Both the position numbers and the translations under genes were made by a program. A stretch of 35,207 nt of DNA from an uncultured Eubacterium sp. (GTDB taxonomy: Bacteria > Bacillota > Clostridia > Lachnospirales > Lachnospiraceae): positions 39,129 to 74,335 of the forward strand of contig CAJUIL010000017.1 of NCBI GenBank assembly GCA_910586225.1, read 5' to 3'. Each line of letters opens with the position of its first letter. The first letter of the stretch is position 1. This document shows positions 21,767-29,094 of this stretch, in pieces. The notes under the pieces are model-generated. The model was not told the origin of the DNA. It searched no databases and worked only from the letters and a program-made list of their open reading frames with translations.

Positions 21767-23971
21767 TTACAGAATATCGTTAATGTCCGATTTCAATACG
21801 TCTGCCTTCGGTCCGTAAATTGCCTGGATACCGTTATCTTTTTTCACAAGCCCAAGAGCGCCTTCAGCCTTCCATGCCGCTGTATCCGCTACCTTTGCAG
21901 GGTCCCTGACCGTTACGCGCAGCCTTGTCATGCAGGCGTCTACAAGCGTTATATTCTCACGTCCGCCCAAAAGCGCGATGATACGTTCCGGCTGGCTGTT
22001 TGCGCCGCCGCTGCTGGATTTGGATGCGGAAGAAGCGCCTTCATCCTCGTTGTCGTCTGTGTAATTTCCAAGCCGTCCAGGCGTCGCAAATTTCAATTTT
22101 CCGATCATAATATAAGCAACAAAATATCCAACGGCAAAAAATACAACACAGCAGATCAGAAAATGAATGATATCCCCTCTCAGCCCGGCCTTTAGAGACA
22201 TCGGCACACGGGTTAAAAATTCTAAGTTTCCGAATGAGTGCAATCTTAGGTCAATCAGGCCCGCCATCGCAAACGCGCATCCCTGAAGTACCGCATATAC
22301 TACATATAGCGGCAGCGCGCAGAACATAAACATAAACTCCAGCGGTTCTGTAACGCCTGTTAAAAATACAGCAAGTACGGTGGAAAAGAACATGGATTTG
22401 TAATTCTTTTTCTTATCCTCGTCCACACGGCGGTACATCGCAAGCGCGATACCAAGCAGAAGCCCGGTTGCGCCGATCATCTGGCCGACCTTAAAGCGTG
22501 CCGGCGTAACGGTAGCCATTAAGTTTTCATAAGAAGCAAGATCTCCAGCATCTTTAAAGTTGATAAGGTCTGTTACCCATGCCAGCCAGAGCGGATCTTG
22601 TCCAAATACCTCGGAGCCTGCGTTGATGCCTGTCTGGATCAGATAAGTCCCGCCGAATGAAGTGTAGTTCATCGGAATTGTCAGCATATGGTGCAAACCA
22701 AACGGAAGCAGCAGACGCTCCAGTGTCCCGTAAATAAACGGTGCAAAGACCGGGGACGAAGTAGACGAATTAGCGATCCAAACACCAAATGAATTGATCC
22801 CCGTCTGCACGACCGGCCAGATCAGCGCCATTACAAGCGAGATCACCGTCGAGTAAGCAATGACCGCCAACGGTACGAAACGCTTTCCATTAAAGAACGA
22901 CAGTGCATCCGGCAGCTTGCGGAAGTTATAATATTTGTTGTAGACGACACCGCCTACAAATCCGGCAATAATACCGACGAACACGCCCATATTCAATGCA
23001 GGAGCCCCAAGGACGGACGTAAAATAATTTTCTACAAGCATTTCCTGTCCGAACAGGGAAGTAACCGTTGCGCCAGGCTCGTTCAGCATACTGCTCGTAA
23101 CACCAAACGCGGCGCCGGTAATACAGTTGATCAAAATAAACGAAATGATCGCTGCAAATGCGCCGCCTGCACGTTCCTTTGCCCAGGAGCCGCCGATCGC
23201 AGCTGCAAATAAAATATGCAGGTTGTTGATGATCGCCCAGCCGATATTTTCCATCGTGCTTCCGATCGTCTGCAGAGCGGAAATATCCCCGCCAGCCATC
23301 TGCACGAGCTTGCCGATACTAAGCATCAGTCCGGCCGCAGGCATGACCGCGATAACCGTCATCAATACCTTGCCCAGCTTTTGCAAAAAGTCAAAGTTGA
23401 TCCCTGCTTTTTTCTTTTCCGGCGCAGCTGCCTCTGGCGCCGCCTGCGTGGAAGCGGCTGTCTGCGCAGCTGCCGCTTGTGTCCCGGAAGCAGAGCCCGC
23501 CGCCTGTGCAGCGTCTGCGGTAACCTGTATCACAGCGTCCTGTCCGGCCTTAACCTTGCCGGAGCATGGCTGCATCTGTTTATCGTCCATGCCGTCGCAG
23601 ATCAATACAGGCGTGATCAGATTCAGATTTTTGCTTTTTAAAAGCGCAAGATCCGCCTCTGCTATCAAATCCCCGACCTTTACTGTATCACCCTCCTTGA
23701 TATGTACCGTAAATCCTTCACCATTTAAGCCTACCGTCTCAAGACCGACGTGTACGAGCACATCCAGCCCATCTTCCGATTGAAAGCCATAGGCGTGCTT
23801 TGTCGCCGCCACGGTTGCAACAACGCCGTTTACCGGACTATAAACCTTTCCGTCCTCCGGCAGGATGGCAATGCCGTCCCCCAGCGCTTTTTCTGAAAAC
23901 ACCGGATCCGGAACCTGTTCCAGTGCCACAATTTCTCCCGTTAAGGGAGCAATGATTGAAATACTGCCCAT
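21767..23971 (-). CDS. PTS sugar permease, glucose family, domain order IIA-IIC-IIB
   Basis: This 734-residue phosphotransferase permease imports and phosphorylates a sugar using phosphate from HPr. Residues 1-150 are a glucose-type IIA domain with H59 (ATKHAYG) and phosphorylated H74 (LDVLVHVGLETV). An Ala/Gln/Thr-rich linker (about 155-195) leads to IIC (about 200-615), which has many membrane helices and the family blocks FGLHHMLTIPMNYTSFGG and TGVTEPLEFMFMF. IIB (about 655-734) carries the phosphorylated Cys near 680 in VDACMTRLRV. ATG 23971 follows GGAGG; the in-frame ATG at 23998 lacks a ribosome binding site. IIA-first order differs from the Bacillus PtsG IICBA order. With malQ downstream, glucose or maltose is the likely sugar. 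Confidence 0.95.
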   Translation of the reverse strand: MGSISIIAPLTGEIVALEQVPDPVFSEKALGDGIAILPEDGKVYSPVNGVVATVAATKHAYGFQSEDGLDVLVHVGLETVGLNGEGFTVHIKEGDTVKVGDLIAEADLALLKSKNLNLITPVLICDGMDDKQMQPCSGKVKAGQDAVIQVTADAAQAAGSASGTQAAAAQTAASTQAAPEAAAPEKKKAGINFDFLQKLGKVLMTVIAVMPAAGLMLSIGKLVQMAGGDISALQTIGSTMENIGWAIINNLHILFAAAIGGSWAKERAGGAFAAIISFILINCITGAAFGVTSSMLNEPGATVTSLFGQEMLVENYFTSVLGAPALNMGVFVGIIAGFVGGVVYNKYYNFRKLPDALSFFNGKRFVPLAVIAYSTVISLVMALIWPVVQTGINSFGVWIANSSTSSPVFAPFIYGTLERLLLPFGLHHMLTIPMNYTSFGGTYLIQTGINAGSEVFGQDPLWLAWVTDLINFKDAGDLASYENLMATVTPARFKVGQMIGATGLLLGIALAMYRRVDEDKKKNYKSMFFSTVLAVFLTGVTEPLEFMFMFCALPLYVVYAVLQGCAFAMAGLIDLRLHSFGNLEFLTRVPMSLKAGLRGDIIHFLICCVVFFAVGYFVAYIMIGKLKFATPGRLGNYTDDNEDEGASSASKSSSGGANSQPERIIALLGGRENITLVDACMTRLRVTVRDPAKVADTAAWKAEGALGLVKKDNGIQAIYGPKADVLKSDINDIL

Positions 23972-24170
23972 TTTTAGAATCCTCCGTTTCTTTTTCATTT
24001 GATTTAGGTAGTATTAGCTGCGTTTTGTGCTTATTTGTGCAAAAATACGCGGGGATTTTCGTATAGTTGCAGAATAATTGCACATCTTTTACGCAAACCA
24101 TATAAGATAACTGTACAACATTTCTAAACAAAACGCAATGGATAATCTGCAATTTTCACAAAAAATTATG
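23972..24170 (-). promoter_or_regulatory. Upstream region of the PTS-EEP-malQ operon
   Basis: The ribosome binding site GGAGG lies 9 bases before ATG 23971. On the minus strand TTGTTT (24131-24126) and TATCTT (24109-24104) with a 16-base spacer form a plausible but weak promoter, leaving a leader of about 130 bases. I found no convincing cre box or LacI-type palindrome by eye, although control by the LacI protein at 25250 is likely. Confidence 0.35.
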
Positions 24171-24320
24171 GCGATCAGTAACAGTTCAGACAAGCTGACC
24201 TGCTGCCTGCAAAAATCTGTTGAAAATCGCTTCGCGATGGGATTTTTGTACTCCTAAATCATATTCTTATGGTCTTTGCAGCAAAGTGCAAAGACCTGCC
24301 TGAACTGTTACAGCGATCAG
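24171..24320. mobile_element. Candidate miniature inverted-repeat element with target duplication
   Basis: Perfect 12-bp terminal inverted repeats GTAACAGTTCAG (24178-24189) and CTGAACTGTTAC (24300-24311) enclose about 110 bases. A direct repeat GCGATCAG flanks both ends (24171-24178 and 24313-24320), as expected of target duplication. Inside are two hairpins: CAAAAATC (24210-24217) with GATTTTTG (24241-24248) around an ATCGC-TTC-GCGAT stem, and GGTCTTTGCA (24271-24280) with TGCAAAGACC (24285-24294). No transposase is encoded, so it would be a non-autonomous element of about 135 bp. It lies between the PTS promoter and the toxin-antitoxin promoter. Confidence 0.6.
24228..24254 (+). repeat. 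Dispersed intergenic motif, copy B, inside the miniature element
   Basis: CGCTTCGCGATGGGATTTTT followed by GTACTCC. It forms the loop side of the first internal hairpin of the element at 24171-24320. One frame through it reads ENRFAMGFLYS and stop, a string I associate with spurious small ORFs in gut Clostridia, which would fit a spread repeat. Confidence 0.65.
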
Positions 24321-24397
24321 ACGCTGCTGTTTTTGGATAGAATCTGCGTTATAGTTTCTCTTGTTATACTTTCCGAAAAACAAGATTATAAAGCAGG

Positions 24398-24425
24398 TTG
24401 ACATTTTACTATTATTAAATATAAT
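24398..24425 (+). promoter_or_regulatory. Sigma-A promoter of the toxin-antitoxin module
   Basis: TTGACA (24398-24403), a 16-base AT-rich spacer and TATAAT (24420-24425), 43 bases before ATG 24469. Both hexamers match consensus. Such modules are usually repressed by the antitoxin at this promoter. Confidence 0.85.
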
Positions 24426-24468
24426 AAAATGTAAGGAAAGTAAGGAATACAGAAAGGAGATTACAAAT

Positions 24469-24744
24469 ATGGAGTTGGCAAAAGTAACGTCGAAAGGTCA
24501 AATTACAATACCGATCGCAATCAGAAATGCGCTTGGAATACGTGAAGGAGACAAAATTCTTTTTATGGAAGAAGGAGATAGAGTGTTTTTAACAAATGCT
24601 TCCACAAACGCTTTGCTGAAAGCACAGGAAGCTTTTCAGGGTGTGGCAGAGGAATTGGACATTAAAAACGAACAGGATATTATAAAACTTGTAAAGGAAA
24701 TTCGTACAGAAAGAGGAGAACAATATAAATGCGAATCATGTTAG
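24469..24744 (+). CDS. AbrB/SpoVT-family antitoxin
   Basis: This 91-residue protein starts at ATG 24469, 7 bases after AAAGGAG. Residues 1-45 form the swapped-hairpin AbrB/SpoVT DNA-binding domain (MELAKVTSKGQITIPIAIRN, then LGIREGDKILFMEEGDRVFL). The C-terminal 40 residues form helices that would wrap the toxin (LLKAQEAFQGVAEELDI, EQDIIKLVKEIRTERG). It overlaps the start of the PIN gene, the usual antitoxin-first order. The region is AT-richer than its neighbours and bounded by a miniature element, which suggests acquisition. The antitoxin frame is intact although its toxin is broken. Confidence 0.93.
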   Translation: MELAKVTSKGQITIPIAIRNALGIREGDKILFMEEGDRVFLTNASTNALLKAQEAFQGVAEELDIKNEQDIIKLVKEIRTERGEQYKCESC

Positions 24745-25136
24745 ATACAAATATCTTGATTTCAATGTTGCTCTTCCCAAATGAACAATTCCGGAAGATT
24801 CTAGATTATATCACAAGAAATCATTAACTAGTTTTGTCATCTTTTATAATTGACGAATTAACTGCTGTTGTTGCCAGAAAATTTCCGAAAAAGAGATATG
24901 CCGTTGATTCTTTTTTATCGGACTTGTCATACGAGCTTGTTTACACGCCTCGGCATATGCCAGGAAATCTTTTTGATATTAGAGACATCAATGATTATCC
25001 AGTGCTTTATACTGCTATTATTGAAAATATAGATATTTTTATTACCGGTGACAAAGATTTTTTAGATGTAGAGATTGAAATGCCAGAGATTATGATGCCG
25101 GGAGAGTTTTTAGAAAGGGTTATAAAAAATAGCTAA
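24729..25136 (+). pseudogene. PIN-domain toxin interrupted by an in-frame stop codon
   Basis: The ATG at 24729 overlaps the antitoxin stop and opens a 135-codon PIN frame, with TAA at codon 33 (24825-24827) and no frameshift. Before it: MRIMLDTNILISMLLF with the first acidic residue D6. After it the same frame continues LVLSSFIIDELTAVV (second acidic site), DIRDINDYPVLYTAI and FITGDKDFL (further acidic residues), and ends normally at 25136. Only the stop breaks an otherwise complete VapC-like ribonuclease. A one-base change from AAA to TAA would produce it. Reinitiation at TTG 24834 lacks a ribosome binding site and would omit D6, so toxin activity is improbable unless the stop is read through. 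Confidence 0.88.
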
Positions 25137-25191
25137 ATTTTAAAATTTCTCTGTATCTTATCTTTTAAAATGATTCATTTCACGGGAGCAG

Positions 25192-25219
25192 TTGACTTTT
25201 TCTGATTTTTTCCTATAAT
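25192..25219 (+). promoter_or_regulatory. Sigma-A promoter of the LacI-type gene
   Basis: TTGACT (25192-25197), a 16-base spacer and TATAAT (25214-25219), 30 bases before ATG 25250. This gives the regulator its own transcription, separate from the toxin-antitoxin module. Confidence 0.8.
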
Positions 25220-25249
25220 AGGCTTAAGTCAGAAAGGAGTTCATGAAAT

Positions 25250-26269
25250 ATGGCCATTACGATCAAGGACGTTGCCGCACTGGCAGGCGTATCCCCGTCT
25301 ACCGTATCAAGAACCTGCAAAGACCATCCGTCTATCAGCAGGGAAACAAAAGAGAAGGTCCGCCGCGCAATGGCTGAGCTTGGATATGAACCGAATGTCC
25401 AGCCGCTTTTGGCTGATCAGCCGCCGCAGCTGATCAGCATGATCCTTCCGCCTTCTTCCAGGGACGTTTATGAGAACGCGTTTTACCTAGAGGCGGTACG
25501 CGGCATCAGTCAGTTTTGCAACGGCCGCGAGTATATCAGCGCCGTTGTCACAGGCAAGGATGAGTGTGAGATTTTAAATGCGGTGCGCACATTGGCAAAG
25601 GATGAGCGCATGGGTGGTTTTATCGTGCTGTATTCCAAGCAGAACGATGCGGTTGTGGATTACCTGTATAATGAGGGTCTTTTGTATGTGCTCATCGGCA
25701 AAGCAAAGCAGAACGCGAACCAGACCGTATACATCGATAATGATAACCTGCTGGCTGGGCAGGAGGCTACGGAGTATTTGTACCAGCTCGGACACCGCCG
25801 GATCGCCTACGTCGGAAGCGAATATGCCATGTACTTTTCTGCAGAGCGCAAGGAAGGCTATCAGCAGGCATTGCAGCGACACGGCCTGGAGCTGAATCCG
25901 GATTATTGTATCGAGGCGGATCGTCTTTGTCTGGATGATAGTGGGATGTTCCAGCGGCTGCTGGAGCAGGAATGCCGTCCGACAGCTGTTGTGGCAAGCG
26001 ATGATATTCTTGCGGTTGCTATGGAACAGGCTTGTATACGTATGGGGCTTTCTGTACCGGAGGATTTATCGATCGTGTCGTTTAATAATTCTTTGCTCGC
26101 CAAGATCACGTCACCGCAGCTGACGTCGGTGGATGTTAATTCTTACCAGCTTGGGATGGAGGCGGCTTCGCAGCTTATTAATCATATTGAGAATCCGAAT
26201 TTGTTGGCTACGAAGATTATTGTGCCGCATTCGCTGGTGGTTCGGGGGAGTTGTCGGCGGGTTGAGTGA
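25250..26269 (+). CDS. LacI-family transcriptional regulator (probable maltose/glucan operon regulator)
   Basis: This 339-residue repressor-type protein has the LacI headpiece at residues 3-30: ITIKDVAALAGVSPSTVSR, then a hinge around RRAMAELGYEPN. A periplasmic-binding-protein-like effector domain follows (LISMILPPSSRDVYENAF, LGHRRIAYVGSEYAMYFSAERKEGY, PTAVVASDDILAVAMEQ, LTSVDVNSYQLGMEAASQLI). It resembles MalR-type regulators of malto-oligosaccharide genes. It lies about 1.3 kb from the divergently read PTS-EEP-malQ operon, separated by the miniature element and the toxin-antitoxin module. The DNA-binding family is certain; regulation of the PTS operon is inferred from proximity. Confidence 0.93.
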   Translation: MAITIKDVAALAGVSPSTVSRTCKDHPSISRETKEKVRRAMAELGYEPNVQPLLADQPPQLISMILPPSSRDVYENAFYLEAVRGISQFCNGREYISAVVTGKDECEILNAVRTLAKDERMGGFIVLYSKQNDAVVDYLYNEGLLYVLIGKAKQNANQTVYIDNDNLLAGQEATEYLYQLGHRRIAYVGSEYAMYFSAERKEGYQQALQRHGLELNPDYCIEADRLCLDDSGMFQRLLEQECRPTAVVASDDILAVAMEQACIRMGLSVPEDLSIVSFNNSLLAKITSPQLTSVDVNSYQLGMEAASQLINHIENPNLLATKIIVPHSLVVRGSCRRVE

Positions 26270-26387
26270 AAAAAGGTTTTCATTGCACTTATACTATAAT
26301 ACGTTTATTGCATTCAAACCAAACCCATACGCAAATACATAAAAAATACTTACACAGATTATTACAGAAGAGAGAGGTTTCAAATAG
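26270..26387 (+). promoter_or_regulatory. mutS upstream region
   Basis: A consensus TATAAT lies at 26295-26300 without a matching -35 at 16-18 bp. The ribosome binding site GAGAGAGG precedes ATG 26388. No terminator separates it from the LacI-type gene, so some read-through is possible. Confidence 0.4.
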
Positions 26388-29048
26388 ATGGCAGATATCA
26401 TGTCAGAAGCAACACCAATGATGCGGCAGTATCTTGAGATCAAAAAGGACTATAAGGACTGTATCTTATTTTACCGACTGGGTGATTTTTATGAGATGTT
26501 TTACGACGATGCAGTCTGTGCCTCCAAGGAGCTTGAGCTTACGCTGACCGGAAAAAACTGCGGGCTGGAGGAACGTGCTCCGATGTGCGGCGTGCCGTAT
26601 CATTCCGTCGAAGGATATTTAAACAAGCTGGTAGAAAAGGGGTATAAAGTAGCGATCTGTGAGCAGGTGGAGGATCCAAAGCACGCCAGAGGGATCGTGC
26701 ATCGGGAAGTCATCCGTATTGTAACGCCTGGCACGAATACCAATATGCAGGCTCTAGATGAATCCAAAAATAATTATATCATGTCTGTCGTCTATTTAAA
26801 CGGCCGTTACGGGTTGTCGATCGCGGATGTTACGACGGGGGATTATTTTGTAACGGAAGTAGAATCGGAGCAAAAGCTCTCGGATGAGATCAATAAATTT
26901 GTACCGTCCGAAATGATATGCAACGAAGCGTTTTATATGAGCGGCATTGATATCGAGGAAATCCGTGCGCGGCTTAACGTCAGCATTTCCGCGCTGGATG
27001 CCTGGTATTTTTCTGACGAAACCGCCTGTGCCACGCTGTTGTCCCATTTTAAGGTCAACAGCGTAGAGGGACTTGGCTTAAAGGATTATCCATGCGGTAC
27101 GGCAGCGGCGGGCGCGTTGTTAAAATATTTGTATGAGACACAAAAAAATACGATGGAGCAGATGTCTGCCATCCATCCATATACTACCGGAATGTTTATG
27201 GTCATTGACAGTGCGACAAGACGCAATCTGGAGCTTGTAGAAACGATGCGCGAAAAGCAAAAGCGCGGCTCCCTGCTCTGGGTGCTGGATAAGACAAAAA
27301 CGGCGATGGGCGCAAGGACGCTGCGTTCGTATGTGGAGCAGCCGTTGATCGAGCGTACGCAGATTGAGTGCAGGTATGACGCGATCGAGGAATTGAACAG
27401 CCGTCTGATCGACCGGGAAGAGCTGCGGGAATATCTGCGTCCGATCCATGATCTGGAGCGTCTGATCACACGGGTAACCTATCAGACCGCCAATCCAAGG
27501 GATCTGCTCGCACTCAGCAGCTCTTTAAAGATGATCGCGCCGATCAAACATCTTTTGATGGACTTTCATAGCCGGCTGCTGCTGCAGATCCAAGAGGAAA
27601 TGGACGCGCTGGAAGACATTTCCGCGCTTGTTGACGCTTCGATCGAGGAGGAAGCGCCGATTTCCGTAAGAGAAGGCGGCATTTTAAAAAACGGCTTTAA
27701 AGACGATATCGACAAGCTGCGGGAAGCCCGCACAAACGGCAAATCCTGGCTTGCTGAGATTGAACAAAAGGAGCGGGAAGAAACCGGCATTAAAAATTTA
27801 AAGATCAAGCATAACAAGGTGTTCGGCTATTATCTGGAGGTGACAAACTCCTATAAAAACCTCGTGCCTGCACATTATGTCCGCAGGCAGACGCTTGCGA
27901 ATGCGGAGCGGTTTATTACTCCAAGGCTAAAGGAATTGGAGGATATGATCTTGGGCGCCGAGGATAAGCTGGTCGCTTTAGAATATGAATATTTCTGCGA
28001 GATCCGAAAGACCATCGCAGACCAAGTCGTTCGGATTCAGCGGACAGCTAAGGCTGTCGCAGCACTGGACGTATTTGCTTCCCTTGCCGCGGTAGCGGAG
28101 GAAAACCATTACTGCCGTCCATCCATAAACGAAAACGGCGTTTTGGATATCCGGGAGGGCCGCCATCCGGTTGTGGAAAAGATGATACCGCACGATATGT
28201 TTATAACAAACGATACGTATCTGGACAATGCACGCAGCCGCATTTCCATTATCACAGGCCCGAATATGGCAGGAAAGTCCACTTATATGCGCCAGACTGC
28301 GCTTATCGTTATGATGGCGCAGATGGGAAGCTTCGTTCCTGCAAAGTCTGCGGATATCGGACTGGTGGACCGCGTATTTACAAGAGTAGGCGCTTCCGAT
28401 GACCTTGCCAGCGGCCAGAGTACGTTTATGGTGGAAATGAACGAGGTTGCAAATATCCTGCGCAGCGCCACTGACCGCAGCCTTTTGATACTGGACGAGA
28501 TCGGGCGCGGAACGAGTACGTTTGACGGCCTGAGCATTGCCTGGGCAGTCGTAGAGCATATCTCCAACCCGAAGCTTCTGGGGGCCAAGACGCTGTTTGC
28601 CACCCATTATCATGAGCTGACCGAGCTGGAAGGAAAGCTTGACAATGTAAACAACTACTGCATCGCGGTCAAGGAAAAAGGAGACGATATTGTCTTTTTA
28701 CGGAAGATCGTAAAAGGCGGCGCTGATAAAAGCTACGGCATTCAGGTAGCCAAGCTGGCGGGCGTTCCGGAAAGCGTGATCACGCGCGCAAAAGAAATCG
28801 TGGAAGAGCTGAGCGCAAACGATATTACAGAGCTTGTCAAAAGCCTTTCGGTAAAAAAATCCTGCGCCAAACCGAAAAAATCTGCGCGTCTGGATACGGT
28901 TGATATGGAGCAGATCTCGTTATTTGATACCGTAAAGGACGATACGATCATCGAAGAGCTGCGGGAGCTTAACATCAGCGCAATGACACCGTTAGACGCG
29001 TTAAACAAGCTTAATGAGCTGCAGAGCAAGGTAAAGAACCGATGGTAA
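26388..29048 (+). CDS. mutS: DNA mismatch repair protein MutS
   Basis: This 886-residue protein recognises mismatches and small loops and recruits MutL. The N-terminal mismatch-binding domain has the Phe-x-Glu motif in LGDFYEMF (F-Y-E), with GKNCGLEERAPMCGVPYHS after it. The connector, lever and clamp regions follow. The ATPase has Walker A at 624-632 (GPNMAGKST), then LASGQSTFMVEM, Walker B LLILDEIGRG and the helix-turn-helix region near FATHYHELTEL. The C-terminal tail ends with a helical dimer/tetramer segment (MTPLDALNKLNELQSKV). Full length. It is followed 46 bases later by mutL in the standard arrangement. Confidence 0.98.
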   Translation: MADIMSEATPMMRQYLEIKKDYKDCILFYRLGDFYEMFYDDAVCASKELELTLTGKNCGLEERAPMCGVPYHSVEGYLNKLVEKGYKVAICEQVEDPKHARGIVHREVIRIVTPGTNTNMQALDESKNNYIMSVVYLNGRYGLSIADVTTGDYFVTEVESEQKLSDEINKFVPSEMICNEAFYMSGIDIEEIRARLNVSISALDAWYFSDETACATLLSHFKVNSVEGLGLKDYPCGTAAAGALLKYLYETQKNTMEQMSAIHPYTTGMFMVIDSATRRNLELVETMREKQKRGSLLWVLDKTKTAMGARTLRSYVEQPLIERTQIECRYDAIEELNSRLIDREELREYLRPIHDLERLITRVTYQTANPRDLLALSSSLKMIAPIKHLLMDFHSRLLLQIQEEMDALEDISALVDASIEEEAPISVREGGILKNGFKDDIDKLREARTNGKSWLAEIEQKEREETGIKNLKIKHNKVFGYYLEVTNSYKNLVPAHYVRRQTLANAERFITPRLKELEDMILGAEDKLVALEYEYFCEIRKTIADQVVRIQRTAKAVAALDVFASLAAVAEENHYCRPSINENGVLDIREGRHPVVEKMIPHDMFITNDTYLDNARSRISIITGPNMAGKSTYMRQTALIVMMAQMGSFVPAKSADIGLVDRVFTRVGASDDLASGQSTFMVEMNEVANILRSATDRSLLILDEIGRGTSTFDGLSIAWAVVEHISNPKLLGAKTLFATHYHELTELEGKLDNVNNYCIAVKEKGDDIVFLRKIVKGGADKSYGIQVAKLAGVPESVITRAKEIVEELSANDITELVKSLSVKKSCAKPKKSARLDTVDMEQISLFDTVKDDTIIEELRELNISAMTPLDALNKLNELQSKVKNRW

Positions 29049-29094
29049 AGGCTGCCGCAAAAAACAAAGGCTTTGTGTAAATAAGGAGGCTTGT

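Noticed and set aside
23127..23783. 218-residue + strand Ala/Cys-rich frame opposite the PTS gene
   Set aside because: Shadow of the Ala-rich linker and IIC domain on the other strand.
24311..24336. Terminator from the CAGCG/CGCTG stem followed by GTTTTT
   Set aside because: The stem is only 5 bp, with bases between it and the T run; too weak to call.
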